64,000 nt of DNA from Siphonodentalium dalli (GCA_032622095.1 CP136069.1:182395122-182459121), one strand, 5' to 3'. Positions 35,643 through 46,964 are shown, numbered from the stretch's first letter. Translations and numbers: made by a program. The notes: generated by a model not told the origin, from the sequence alone.

Positions 35643-35990
35643 TTGTCAATCAATTACTGTAGTTTCGGTGACATATCGTTTTCCATAACCGGACCGACTC
35701 TCTGGAATTCTCTACCGGTGATGATCCGCAGCTGTCCTGGATATGATGACTTCAAAGGTCTATTGAAAACTCATTTATTCACGGAATATTATTCTAAACA
35801 CTTAGGCCTGGAACTAAATGAACCAGCTTTCAATGCGGGCTACATAAATATCGCATGCCTGAACTGTAAATTTTTGAATTTGGTTATTTAGTTTAATGTT
35901 TTTAAGCGCCTTGAAACCTCGGTGATATTTGCGTTATACAAGAAATGTGTGATATAATATGATATGATATGATATGATCTGATATGACAT
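35643..35990 (+). pseudogene. LINE C-terminus and 3' tail (CR1/L2-like), second half
   Basis: The frame encodes YCSFGDISFSITGPTLWNSL, PVMIRSCPGYDDFKGLLKTH and LF, the canonical C-terminal end of CR1/L2-type RT proteins. The 3' UTR contains gcgccttgaaacctcggtga and ends in (TGATA)n at about 35955-35985, a short tandem tail as expected for this group. With 34740-35068 it forms one element split by microsatellite expansion. Confidence 0.85.
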
Positions 35991-36371
35991 AACCGTATCC
36001 TACCAACACCAATTGCTGGAGTGTCCGTTCACAAGACGTTGATATAAATCATGTACAACTCGTTTTACTGAGAAAAAATATGATTATGACTTCCCAATTT
36101 GCCTTCGTTCCTGTGAAATAATGTCCACAGTAATGTTTTAATTTCATTTGGACACGCCTTAGTAAACTGGTGGACAGATTTATGTATACCTAATTGTTGT
36201 CTCCGTTCATTGCTTTTTGCATGATAGTTTGGTATAGTAGTCTGATAAGTTTAGCAAAAACCAAACAAAATAGAATACAGCTCTCGACCAATCAGAAGCC
36301 CCCATTTCTGGATGAGGTGAAATATAGATCTATAGAGATATACATGTGGATTTATTTGCAAATTTTCCTGA
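35991..36371. other. No gene recognised
   Basis: Lies between the LINE tail and the left end of the 6-kb transposon. Confidence 0.4.
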
Positions 36372-36939
36372 TTAGGCGACACCAATTTTTAAGTCTGGTT
36401 TACGAACATGTGGGGGAAAAAAAAGTAGATGCAGGAGGGAAAACAAATATCTCACCCCAGTATATTGGTTAAATTGTGGAGTTTTACCTGAATTTCACAA
36501 TAGTTATATAAATATAGATTTAAAATGTGTTTTTAATACTCAAATTTAAAATAAACAGACATTTCTTGTCATAAAATAAATAAAAATAGAGACATGTGAT
36601 AATAGGGAATTAGTGATATACTGTTCCAAGCCACAAATTGTCTAGCCACGCATATGCGAATATAATTTTAAAACCCTACCTTTTAGCTGAGTAACGTTGA
36701 ACTAGTATTCCCCAACATGTGCCTGTAGAAAATGTCCCACCGCCAGAAATTAAAAAATATTGTACATGTACATATATGTCTGTATACTACTGTGTGCTGT
36801 ATTTTTCACGGTGTGATGATGGGCCAATTGTTATAGGCACCTGTACATGTTTACTGGTGATAAGCATGAGGAATAATAGTTGACGTTCATACTCGGCTAA
36901 AAGCTAGGATTTTTGAAATACAATTGACATATGCCTGAC

Positions 36940-37080
36940 TACAAAATTTATGACTCGAGCAATATATCACTAACTTCCTACATTTGACTAGAAACAATAT
37001 ATCACTGATTTCCTACATTTGAGTGGAAGCAATATAGCAGTGATGTCTTACATTTGACTAGAAGCACTAATTTCCAACAT
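36940..37080 (+). repeat. Short tandem repeat (~37-bp unit)
   Basis: About three and a half units of the type aatatatcactaacttcct + acatttgactagaagc, diverged, just downstream of the transposon gene's stop. Confidence 0.8.
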
Positions 37081-37176
37081 GATGATGACATTCAGTGACA
37101 CCAAAATGACACCAACGACACCATCATTGAAATTTTCATCCATGGCAAGAGGACTGTCAATGGTTTAATGTCACAT

Positions 37177-38321
37177 TCATTTTGTTCTCAGTTTTTTGAC
37201 ATTCCTCTTGCCACGGACGACAATCTCAAGACCGGCATCTTTACATTTTACACAAATGGGTCTGACTGTTGTGTACTGTGCCTGGTACCGTTGAATTTCA
37301 GCATCAATGGCGAAGTCAGGAGATTTGGATACACCACAATGAAAGCATACAGGTTCAGTTTGTTTAGAGTTAGGCTACCATAGTAGGCCGTTTCCATAGA
37401 CGATTTGCATGTAATCGATTCCCGAACTATAACAGTTTCCATAAGTGAATCTGATCCATGGAACAGAGTAGCGCCACATGTGTACATGTCATTTTCTTTC
37501 ACAACTTTCAGCGCTTTTATTTCATATGGTTTTAATTTTAAGTTCGCATCTCGGCTTGTTACATTCTACACAGTTAATAACATCGCGAACTTTGTTGGCC
37601 GTCAACAGTTTTCTATTCGCGGAGTCCGCGTTTATCTGAGATGGCCTCTTGAGATCATTGGTTACTGTCCCATACACTTCATCGAATGAAAGATAAGAAC
37701 TTCCGTCTTCGGAAAGTGTTGGATCGGGCACAAAATTTAACTTTTTGAATTGCTCCTCTGGTATTCTTGGGGGATTAATGGAGCAATACCCACATGTCCT
37801 GCTTTCGGATAATGGACACTTCATTATCTGAAAAATGTAATGTCGTTTTCGACAGTGTTTGTCCATAAAATCTGTAAGTTTCTGTGACTTGCTAAGCGCT
37901 GCTGCTGTCAGGTTGGATTGATCGATGTTTGGATCTATCAGATCTTTATGATTCTGAAAACTTCTCCACATCAGTGTCACTAGCAGCCTTGTGTATCACA
38001 AAACTTTCACCTTTCAGTTGTAACTTAGAAAAACGGTTCTCTAGGATTTTTAGTGCCACTTCAACAGATTTGGTTAGGCCTTGTTTGAATTCTGGGTATC
38101 GTCCTGCCAATTTACGTGCGTCGTCCAATGAGGAAACCCGCCTCATTTTGAGTTCAAGATTGGGCTCCATTTTATCACGTTCTAATGCCACGTTTTGTAG
38201 CGCGAGATTTAGAATAGAATTCGCTCTTTCGGCGAGATTGGCCCAGCTTGCCATCGGTGCGGTCCGTGCTGTGACGAATAAATCGAGATCCAAGTGTATG
38301 AATAATGCAATTGCTCCCAAC
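37177..38321 (-). pseudogene. Transposase-like gene, C-terminal exon with CxxC zinc motif, frameshifted
   Basis: Preceded on the minus strand by a strong acceptor (ttattttttcag). The protein starts LGAIALFIHLDLDLFVTART, then APMASWANLAERANSILNLA, which looks like the Asn-Pro-x-Glu region carrying the last acidic residue of DDE-type transposases (the Pro is Leu here). Further on are KHCRKRHYIFQIMKCPLSES, PRIPEEQFKKLNFVPDPTLS, CVECNKPRC, KENDMYTCGATL and a final paired CxxC: VCFHCG .. RPICVKCKDAGL. From memory, this layout belongs to a large uncharacterised repeat-associated family in sponges, cnidarians and molluscs. Three frame changes (about 37955, 37535 and 37385) break it. The stop is at 37177-37179. 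Either pseudogene decay or consensus errors in long-read assembly. Confidence 0.72.
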
Positions 38322-38334
38322 TGAAAAAATAATT

Positions 38335-38775
38335 CAATACCCCCCCCCCCCCAGAAAACAAATTGACAGAATTCAATTTCCTTGGTAGCTTGCCAGGATA
38401 TCTTGTCCCACCCACTCCCTAAAAAAACAATTCAACCCCTGCCCACACGTAAAAAAATGGTCCGCAGTTTCCTAGGCGCTTGGCAGAATATGTTACCCCA
38501 GAACAAAATTGGACAACACTCTGTTTCCTAGGCGCTTGCCAGGATATTTTCATCCCCCCCCCTCTCATCCCCAGAAAATACAAACATTGTTTTAAAAAAT
38601 CCCAACACCCCCTCCCCCAGAGAAAAATGTACAGAACTGTACCTTGAAAACTGGGTATTAATCCTGCGAACAAGCCCGGCTGAACCAGCCCTGGAACGAA
38701 TCGACCACGACCCGTACATACGGCTTCAAACACCCTAATCCTGCGTACCGAAAGGGGGGGGGGGGGTGACGACAC
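38335..38775 (-). repeat. GC-rich degenerate tandem repeat with C/G runs
   Basis: A unit of about 75-90 bp containing tttcctaggcgcttg-ccaggatat, separated by C-runs (12 C at 38341, a G-run at 38755), occurs about four times. It lies inside the putative intron. The open frames here are shadows. Confidence 0.7.
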
Positions 38776-39149
38776 CCTCATATCGTGGGGTTAGAGCAAC
38801 AAGGTACCATGTAGGATTTTTAAAGTTCTGAGATAATCGCAAAACAAAGTTTAAAGTTATCATTTAACAAATACAATTGGTCTGCGTATTGAGTCTTTGT
38901 TGCTATATTTTTGACCCTGATGGACTTTAGTTTACACCAAATTTTGAAGGTTAACGGTCAAGGGCAATATGTGAATTCAAGGTCATTTATAAGATAGTAC
39001 CTTGTTGCATAACTCGTTTTGGAATATTCTGAATGCAACAAGGTTCCATCTCATGACATGACGCCTGATGCATTCATATATTTGCAAACATCTCATCACA
39101 TAATTGAGCCAAAAAGGATAACCAGAACAATTAGTATTCATTAGCATAA

Positions 39150-39572
39150 TTATTTGTTAACCATGCAAGTTTCATGCAAAATATTTATATTATTTTCTGT
39201 TTTCCATGTTGAATTGTTCCTAAGATTTTGTATTTCGTGATTGTAATTGTCCTCTTGCTGGCGCTCATCTGATTCATCTCCTGTAACCACAAACTGTTTA
39301 TAGTGTGGGTAGTTGTCCATCAGATGAACAGACAATGACTCTCTAAGACTATCGACACTAATTTAGATGGTTGATCATTACTCAGCTGTGGCAAAACCGC
39401 ATGCATAAAACAGTTCCGTCGGACCTGACTGATACTCGGATGGGGCGATTACTTGTTAACAAATTGTCATGACTATGATGGTGATACTTATCTATCACAC
39501 CACATATTTTTGAGTTTCTACTTGATTTCTGCTTCGCAATCTTTGAGTCAACTACTTGGTGTGCATATATTT
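39150..39572 (-). pseudogene. Remnant coding of the nested 2.7-kb element
   Basis: Short minus-strand frames (SVHLMDNYPHYKQFVVTGDE at 39335 downward; ALKIYAHQVVDSKIAKQKSS and ICGVIDKYHHHSHDNLLTSN upstream) have coding-like composition and lie on the same strand as 40014-40540, from which the MITE separates them. No domain is recognised. Confidence 0.35.
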
Positions 39573-39573
39573 T

Positions 39574-40012
39574 TAGAGCACAATCCCATTGTTGCAATCA
39601 TTCCCTGATTTTTGGTAAAGCACACCAATTCCCTAGGCTGGCCAAGTAATAGTTCAGTGATTATCCCATTGTTAGGCACACGCAACTCATAACATAAAAA
39701 TCGCACGGGCGCTTCAAAGTGGACCAGTCCGTGTTGTTTCGGACATATCTATTCACATTCAACGGCGATTAGTTCATGTTAATCATGTTGTTGGGCGTGG
39801 CTAACTGGCTATTGTGTCCAATCGCGGCCAACACACGGATTGTGCGTCGTGGTCAAAACACGCTCAACGGCACATTTCCAGTTAATTGCATAATGTGGGA
39901 TCAATTGTGCTCTAGGTTGGCCAGAGCAAGCGAATAGTTCTTTACCAGAATATATCTCGTCTTTGACTCGATTGATTTTGGTAAAAAACAATTCTTGTGC
40001 TCTAAAGTTTAG
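39574..40012 (-). mobile_element. MITE with TTAGAGCACA ends, copy 2 (inverted)
   Basis: Reverse-complement copy of 12333-12777 over its full length, with ends tTTAGAGCACA and TGTGCTCTAAa. It is inserted within the nested element and separates its coding remnants. Confidence 0.87.
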
Positions 40013-40013
40013 G

Positions 40014-40552
40014 CTAAACCTTTCTTATTTTTATGCATTTACGCTTCCGTTTGCGAAATGTTTTACTCTGTCCCAGCTTTTCCAATTTTTCATGAGGTAT
40101 AACATTGTCAGAATCTGATGAGTTCACATCATCTTTCATTGGTCTCTTGGCAAGTAAAGCTAATGGTACATCATCCAAACTATCTGAGTAAACAGCATAA
40201 TTCAAGTTCGTCTATGACATCTCAAGTTTATCCATCTAATCGTGAAATACAGAGTCTGATACGTTTGACCTGTCAGAATCTGACGAGTTCACATCATCTT
40301 TCGTTGGAACAAAGGTTGTATCTATGTCATCGCTAAATGACTTCTGGGTATCCTCGTCAGTACATGAAACGGTTTGTTTATTTTTGAGTCTCTTGGCAAG
40401 TCGAGCTAATGGTATATCATCCGAATCAACAGTAGAAGTCAAGCTCCTGTGACATCTCAAGTTTATCTCTCTGGTCCTCAAACACAGAGTCTGATACGTT
40501 TGACCAGTCAGAATTCACATCACCTTGATACTGAGCAGACATCTGAAATAAT
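40014..40552 (-). pseudogene. Acidic Ser/Asp-rich protein remnant with internal duplication
   Basis: On the minus strand a good acceptor (cttattatttcag) precedes ATGTCTGCTCAG near 40541. The protein then reads MSAQYQGDVNSDWSNVSDSV and, after one frame change, DSDDIPLARLAKRLKNKQT and TKDDVNSSDSDRSNVSDSVF. A second copy of the unit follows (DSLDDVPLALLAKRPMKDDV), ending with a nuclear-localisation-like RKRKRKC. The repeated module is about 250 bp. An acidic N-terminus followed by a basic cluster is seen in several transposases, but no catalytic domain remains. Confidence 0.5.
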
Positions 40553-41574
40553 AAGTATAAATAATAAATTATCTCATTGGTCACAACCATAGATTTAAAG
40601 AAAATATTTGGGACAACACGAAAAATTACCACAAATATACATTGTAAACAAGCTGTTGACTAGAAATGTTGACATGGACGTCAAAATTTACTGTAAATTA
40701 CAGGTGGTGGTCTCATAATTTAGGCAGAAGTTAAAATAATTGACTTGATTATTACATAGATGCATATTACTAGTATGACAACATGGGTAAACACTCAATA
40801 AAATGCCAAATTAAATTGAGCGATCACATGTTTTATACCTTTAAGTTCACATGTCAGCCATTAGCACCGATTGGAATTAACTGCTAATTGGGCATTATAC
40901 ATTCGAAGTGCACAATATACACGACAAAGGGTATAAAAACCATAATAACATACCTTTAAAAATGCCAGTGTAAGATCTTCAGTGCTTCAGAATCAGTCAG
41001 TTAGTATGTGTAGAGGTAAAGAATGTAGTATACTCCATGGTCCTAGTGAACTCCCAGTTAAGTGAACAATGTCTGTTACATTCCAACAAACACTCAGATT
41101 GTATATGTACAGGCTTCCTTATCATTATACAAAAACACATATTGTGATATCTGTTAACAAGCCAACAAACAGGTGCTATAAGTTTTAAGTGGTAGAAATT
41201 GATACCAATTTAATTACTTCTTATCAGCAACAAGGTGTTGTATTGAAGATAGCACCTTGTTGCATGCAACAATACTCACATGGTACCTTGTTGCTCTAAA
41301 CATATTGGCAATAACCGAGATGGTACCTTGTGGTAATTAATGAGTAGACTAATTAATTAGTCAAATTGATCTCCAGTATTTTTACACATGAAAGTATAAT
41401 TAATTTGCATCCCAATTAACAAAAAAGCTAATTTTCACAAAAAAGTTGACATGGTACCTTATTGCTCTAACCCCACGATATGATATAGAAGAAATTTGTG
41501 CACTATACTATAGTATATGATTCAGAAGAAGAAAATATTGAAGGGTTCTGGTTAAATTGTAAATCAACAAACCT

Positions 41575-42160
41575 TCGGTTTAGGCTTGTGTGCCAATGTA
41601 TGGTCGTAGTATCCGCTGAAGACTTGAAACAATTTTGGAATTGTCAGACTCCTTGACTGGAATAGTTCATGGAACGGCGTAAACCACCACAGAACAGCTG
41701 TCAGTTTTTTAATGACTTTCTTGCCAATAGAATTAACATTGTCCGCTGTGAAACTGAACTTTTTGGAAATGAACAGTTCTATCAAGTCATTTTCTAATTT
41801 TATATCAGCCCTCCCTCTTGCCGACTCAGTCAATTCGGGATAAACTTCCATCAATATTTTGAAAACATCATTTGTAGTTTCTGGTTTGTTGATAATCTGG
41901 TCGGCTTCCGTAACGTGGATTACGATATATTTGCAGTTGAAATCTGCCAAAACCTTAATCGGTGTGCTGTCGTCGACATCGTATCCACTGCCATCAACAT
42001 AACTTTTTGCTGTCACTTTTGACACAACAAATATGTCGCTAATACTTGCGAACAATTGCGATATTTTGCCACCAATAAACAACTTCTCTAACTTTTTGGA
42101 CACAACAATTCCGTTAGGTTTCACAACAGAAACGCTAAAATACAAATCATCAGCAGACAT
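41575..42160 (-). pseudogene. Transposase-like gene of the 6-kb element, putative first exon
   Basis: A 198-codon open frame starting MSADDLYFSVSVVKPNGIVV and ending KPKPKVC. It begins about 145 bp inside the right inverted repeat, as expected for the element's own gene. No catalytic motif is recognised here. Near its end, AAG followed by GTTTGT (minus strand, about 41575) is a plausible donor. The matching acceptor is at 38322, giving an intron of about 3.25 kb that contains the nested element. The link to the downstream exon is inferred from strand, position within the same inverted repeats and the splice signals; it is not proven. Confidence 0.6.
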
Positions 42161-42493
42161 TTTTACAGCGACAACGGAAGTACCGAATTAACTCCCCTGA
42201 CTCTAAAACAATTAAAAAGTAAAACTCGGAACCGGCACCGGACATGTTTAAATCCGGTACGTAAAAAGATTTTTTTTTCATGGAATGGAAAAAAAGTTGT
42301 CGGCGGTGTTCGTAAACCAGACTTAAATATTGGTGTCGCCTTACATATGTATATACGTGTGTATATTATATATATACACGTGTGTATATTTATTTGTCTA
42401 TACATATATATAATTATTATATACTATCTGAAACAGGCTCCATTCGGGAGCCTTTATTTAGCGTCGGAGGGGCCAGAGGTCCCTGTACAAAGG

Positions 42494-43068
42494 GGCATAC
42501 GGCCCCTTTGTGCGTTAGGGCATGTGGCCCCTTTGTGCGTTAGGGCATACGGCCCCTTTGTGCGTTAGGGCATGTGGCCCCTTTGTGCGTTAGGGCATAC
42601 GGCCCCTTTGTGCGTTAGGTCATGTGGCCCCTTTGTGCGTTAGGTCATGTGGCCCCTTTGTGCGTTAGGGCATGTGGCCCCTTTGTGCGTTAGGGCATGT
42701 GGCCCCTTTGTGCGTTAGGGCATACGGCCCCTTTGTGCGTTAGGGCATACGGCCCCTTTGTGCGTTAGGGCATACGGCCCCTTTGTGCGTTAGGGCATAC
42801 GGCCCCTTTGTGCGTTAGGTCATGTGGCCCCTTTGTGCGTTAGGGCATACGGCCCCTTTGTGCGTTAGGTCATACGGCCCCTTTGTGCGTTAGGTCATAC
42901 GGCCCCTTTGTGCGTTAGGTCATACGGCCCCTTTGTGCGTTAGGTCATACGGCCCCTTTGTGCGTTAGGTCATACGGCCCCTTTGTGCGTTAGGTCATGT
43001 GGCCCCTTTGTGCGTTAGGGCATACGGCCCCTTTGTGCGTTAGGTCATGTGGCCCCTTTGTGCACTGT
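42494..43068 (+). repeat. 25-bp minisatellite, 23 units
   Basis: 23 units of 25 bp with the invariant core ggcccctttgtgcgtta. The only variation lies at two sites: catAC versus catGT, and agGG versus agGT just before it. Array order by site (A = AC, G = GT; preceding base g or t): gA gG gA gG gA tG tG gG gG gA gA gA gA tG gA tA tA tA tA tA tG gA tG. It begins about 150 bp outside the right end of the 6-kb transposon. The unit length is not a multiple of three, so it is non-coding. Confidence 0.95.
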
Positions 43069-43647
43069 GTGCACATTTTGATCTTAGACGGAGGCGGTCA
43101 CTTTGTGCGCTTTTGCTAACACGGCATCTCACTTTAGCCATGGTATGTTGGGATTTAATATCCTCGTTGTTTACCGTTGGCAGTGTTAGAGCCACAATCC
43201 TGGATGCTAAATTTAACTCTCTGTCTACATGTAGGAAATTTCGTATGGCATCTTTTTTTCAAAAGTGTTAAATTGCAGTGTATACCAGCTATGTATAAAT
43301 AAAAACTATCCTAAGATGACCGGGAATACTGTGCAGTCCTGGACCTTGAGCTCATTACGTCATCATGATACCACCAATGCCGTCATGGCACTGGCACACA
43401 ACTGAACTGAGTGAATGGAAGTAAGACGTTGGAGAGCTATTTTTGCATTCTTTCAACCAAGATACAAGTTATAAACGTTGATGATCCACAGCAACAGCAT
43501 CAACAATAATTATTAGAGGCACTTATAAGTTATAAGTTATTTAATGATATATATCTTTAAAAATATTCATACCATAAGTTTATTATTAATATTATGGGAA
43601 ATATTGTTCTTGAAACATCTTTCTATTACCGGTACTTAGAATGTACG
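43069..43647. other. No gene recognised
   Basis: No supported feature. Confidence 0.4.
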
Positions 43648-44055
43648 TGGGAAAAATACACTGGCCAGTACCTCTATAGGAGAAATGCTGCTCAAATTTC
43701 AATTGTGTTGTGGGTGGGGAAAAATACACCGGCCAGCGCCTCATGAAGAAGTGCTGCCCAATTTTTTAATTATGCTTTGGGTTGGTGGAAAAATATTATT
43801 GACCAATGCCTGTAGAGTCTAGAGGAAGTTCAGGAAGTTTTTTCATTTATGTTGTTTGTGAGGACAATTCCCTGGCCATCACCTCATGGGGAAATACTGC
43901 CCAATTTTTAAAGTTTTGTTGTCGGTGGGGGAAAATGAACTGATCAGCGCTTATAGGGAAAGTGCTGCCCAATTTTTCAATTATGTTGTGGGTGGGTGGT
44001 GGGTGGGGCAACATCACTGGCACGCTCATCCAGGGGAAATGCTGCCCATCTTGAG
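43648..44055 (+). repeat. ~80-bp minisatellite, about five units
   Basis: Units share gtgggtggggaaaaatacac, ggccagcgcctcat and gctgcccaatttttcaatta. They are strongly diverged, with indels. Confidence 0.8.
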
Positions 44056-44308
44056 ATCTCTGGGTGTTTATACATATTTTAAAACACAGTCGTATCTGTC
44101 TTTTCTGATTGCTACAAGTTGATAATATGCAGCAAAATGTCATTATGCTATCCGTTTAGCAACAAAGTATTAAAGCTTTAAAGATACCCTGTTTGATTTA
44201 ACACTTAAAATCTACCATATCTACGTTTTATATACAATATAATTACTATATCTGACCCAGAAACCACCTTAATATGAGCTTTGTATGGCCAGATATCGAC
44301 TTTCAAAT

Positions 44309-44660
44309 TTAGTTAAACTGCGTTAGGGGATTCTGCTGAACTGCTCCATATGAACTGCTGAACGGGATTTTGAACTGCTGAACTGGGTGGACGTCGGTTT
44401 TCCCTCCCTGTATATGGTTACGGTCCGTCGATTACAAGTCATTTGCACAACGTAACCTCTACTAACTTCGTTATAATTGAGGTAAACTGCGTTCGCGATA
44501 ATCTGCTGAACTACAGCCGCCGTACTGCTGAACGGGATTTTGATCTGTTGAACGGGCATGGCGGGATATATTGGGATATAACACTTATATTACGTGTCAT
44601 TTACACAACCCACGACCGACTACCGTCGTTATATTTGAATTAAGCTGAATTCGGGACATC
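44309..44660 (+). repeat. Tandem duplication of ~170 bp
   Basis: Two units, each with aactgcgtt, tctgctgaact, gctgaacgggattttga and a tail acaagtcatttgcacaac / acgtgtcatttacacaaccc. Confidence 0.75.
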
Positions 44661-46259
44661 TGCTGATAAGCATTTTAGGTGGTAACCTGCTGATCAGCAG
44701 CTGATTAAACGTTTTAGGTACACCCCATACATTAGGTAATATTTGTATGTGCCGCGTCCGTAAGAGAAGATATGCATGCTTATGATTGGCCTAAAAGTTT
44801 CTCGTTAACTGTAAGTTTGAAAATGGCTTATAGCAACTAATTAGTATCGCCTGTTAGCGAAGAATCACTCAAGCGCCGGTGATTAATGATACCAATGATT
44901 GATTTATTACATGCATTTTACTACATACAGCAATTGCATACAAGTGTGTATCCACAGACAGCGACAGTGTGCAACTAATTGATACATCCAATCAACATTA
45001 AAGATTTAAAGATTAAAGATCATCTCACCCAGACTGTGGAGCTTAATTACCCCACAGCGATATGTTCTCATCTATACCACATCATGCTGAACCTGAATCT
45101 AGATTCTACATCAACATATTTAATGCGGCCACATTCTACCACTTAATAAACGATAACGGCACGCGAATCATCACAATATGCCCAGGAGGACATGTATAGC
45201 TTCATCACTTCGGCTTTAACCCGTACCTGGGGAAATTGTGCCGGCTACATAATCAATAATCAATATTACATCCAAGTCAGCATATGCATGCTTCTGTAGC
45301 TTCTACAACCATCGATTAATGATAAAGAAATTTACAATTTCTAATCTTCACCAGCGGCTCATTTAGCGTGTATCGGTGAAGTCAGTTTTATAAACACTGA
45401 GTCATCTTTTCACACATATTCAATGTCACAGCCTGGGACTCGAACCTACATCAATGCTCCTCGGTATATATACGGAGCCCATTGAGGTTATATATATGGT
45501 ATCAGTCAATATAGTACCATAGTTTCAACGAAGTAGTTTTATCCCTCGTTCCAGGTATGTACATTATTTCTCATTTAATTTATTTTAATTCATAACTCTG
45601 ACTCTAAGTCCAGAGTCCTGGAATCAGTTTCAGTTAAACGGACATGTCTCATTCGAACCTCCAAATTTGTCTATTTGGAGGACGGATGCGATAGGTCGAT
45701 AATTACACGAAATATTGATATACCGGCTTTATTTGCTCTGAAAAACACTTGCCGCTAAATCTTGCCATTTTCCAGCCGTTTTCCAGCCGTTTTCAATGTT
45801 TCGCCATACGTCAGACAAACGCTCTTTATTTGTGCCATGTCAGGAATAGACTAACAGGCAACACTCTGTTCTTTTCCATGTCGCGTGCTAATGGCTGTTT
45901 TTGTTTGGACCCAAACACCATGTTCATAGTTGTATTTGTCTTCATTTCGATGTATATGTTTGGGTTACATAATGCTCGTAGAAAGGTAGTTCAGATATTT
46001 ATCAACCTATTTCGATACCGGGAAAAATTCAAAAGCGAAAAATATTATGTGTATTTTGGAGCGCAAACCGCCATTTGGCTTTAAATATGAACTTCTAATT
46101 TACCATTACATTCATAACAATGTTCAAATACCTTAATGCATTTTCTAAAACAACTATTTCCAATCTTATCCATTTTATGGATATGGCTAAATTACTACAT
46201 TCATTCGATACATTTAAGTATAAATATCACCACAGTAAACTTGATATTGTAATAATAAT
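44661..46259. other. No gene recognised
   Basis: A 111-codon frame at 45749-46084 contains a hydrophobic stretch (MFIVVFVFISMYMFGL) but no recognised domain or splice context. Not called as a gene. Confidence 0.4.
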
Positions 46260-46261
46260 TA

Positions 46262-46595
46262 TTCTGAGTTTGTACGCATAGTGTATCGATGTTGTTTACC
46301 GATCTGAGTTTGTACGCATAGTAACCGATGTTGTTTACCGATCTGAGTTTGTACGCATAGTAACCGATGTTGTTGACCAGATCTGAGTTTGTACGCATAG
46401 TGTATCGATGTTGTTTACCGGAACTGAGTTTGTACGCATAGTGTATCGATGTTGTTTACCGGAACTGAGTTTGTACGCATAGTAACCGATGTTGTTTATC
46501 CGGATCTGAGTTTGTACGCATAGTAACCGATGTTGTTTAACCGGATCTGAGTTTGTACTCATAGTAACCGATATTGTTTACCGGATCTGAGTTTG
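46262..46595 (-). repeat. ~37-bp minisatellite, about nine units
   Basis: Units read ctgagtttgtacgcatag followed by either tgtatcgatgttgtttacc or taaccgatgttgtttacc. The two tail types alternate irregularly. Open frames with repeated MRTNSD/YAYKLRS are translations of the array. Confidence 0.92.
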
Positions 46596-46599
46596 TTGC

Positions 46600-46915
46600 T
46601 TTGTTCTTCCGCACTTCCGGTGACGTCATACAGGAGGTAAAGAATGCGCATGCACTAACAGGAAATTTTGCACAAATAACTTTTTTTAAATCCACATATA
46701 TGCTTAATTTGTATTGTATCGGGTGGGGGTGTAACAAAACATTCATATTAGAACAATTTTGAAGTTGGCTTATTGAGAAAAATAAAGACGTCCTTACACA
46801 CGATGCATATCACGGCGTCAGAACCTCCCGTCGTCGCGCATATATAACTCCAGACAGGACTGCGTAGATGTCCAGACAGCTGAGACTCATATTATACTCG
46901 GGCAGTCAAACAGGT
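46600..46915 (+). repeat. Dispersed repeat, partner 63000-63310
   Basis: Shares gacgtcata, gtaaagaatgc, aaatccacatatat, tgcgt-gatgtccagacagct and gagactcatatt with 63000-63310. Sequence near 47930 (cccattttatggaacttgaa) matches 63405, so the relationship may extend further. Confidence 0.7.
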
Positions 46916-46964
46916 CCACCCATCAACAGCTTTGTAAAGTTTGAGCTATTGTCGTGGATTGGTG

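Larger units (their letters stand above)
38778..41484. mobile_element. Nested 2.7-kb element with ~33-bp TIRs
   Basis: The left end (catatcgtggggttagagca, then acaaggtaccatg) and right end (catggtaccttattgctcta, then accccacgatatg) are inverted copies. Subterminal repeats ggtaccttgttgc or close variants occur at least five times (about 38997, 39027, 41260, 41283, 41320), as in elements whose transposase binds clustered subterminal sites. It carries remnants of an acidic, basic-tailed protein on the minus strand (40014-40540) and a MITE at 39574-40012. No target duplication is obvious. Confidence 0.75.
36375..42340 (-). mobile_element. 6-kb DNA transposon with 34-bp TIRs and TTA duplication
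   Basis: The left end 36375-36408 and right end 42307-42340 are inverted copies (GGCGACACCAAT.., then AAGTCTGGTTTACGAACA) with a single mismatch. TTA directly precedes the left end (36372-36374) and directly follows the right end (42341-42343), consistent with a 3-bp target duplication. The element carries a transposase-like gene on the minus strand (42160 to 37177) whose long intron holds a further 2.7-kb element. A TWA duplication is typical of PIF/Harbinger, but the encoded protein does not look like a Harbinger transposase, so the superfamily is left open. Confidence 0.85.

Noticed and set aside
36375-42340. Classification of the 6-kb element as PIF/Harbinger on the TTA duplication alone
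   Set aside because: The encoded protein shows no Harbinger-type transposase or Myb-like partner that I can recognise, so the superfamily is left open.
42347-43271. Frames across the 25-bp minisatellite reading VAPLCVRAYGPFV-like repeats
   Set aside because: The unit length is not a multiple of three, so no frame is maintained; non-coding tandem repeat.
45749-46084. 111-codon frame with a hydrophobic segment
   Set aside because: AT-rich DNA readily gives such segments; no family match and no context.
46262-46595. Regular repeat array considered as CRISPR
   Set aside because: The units are directly tandem and there are no unique spacers; the sequence is eukaryotic. It is a minisatellite.
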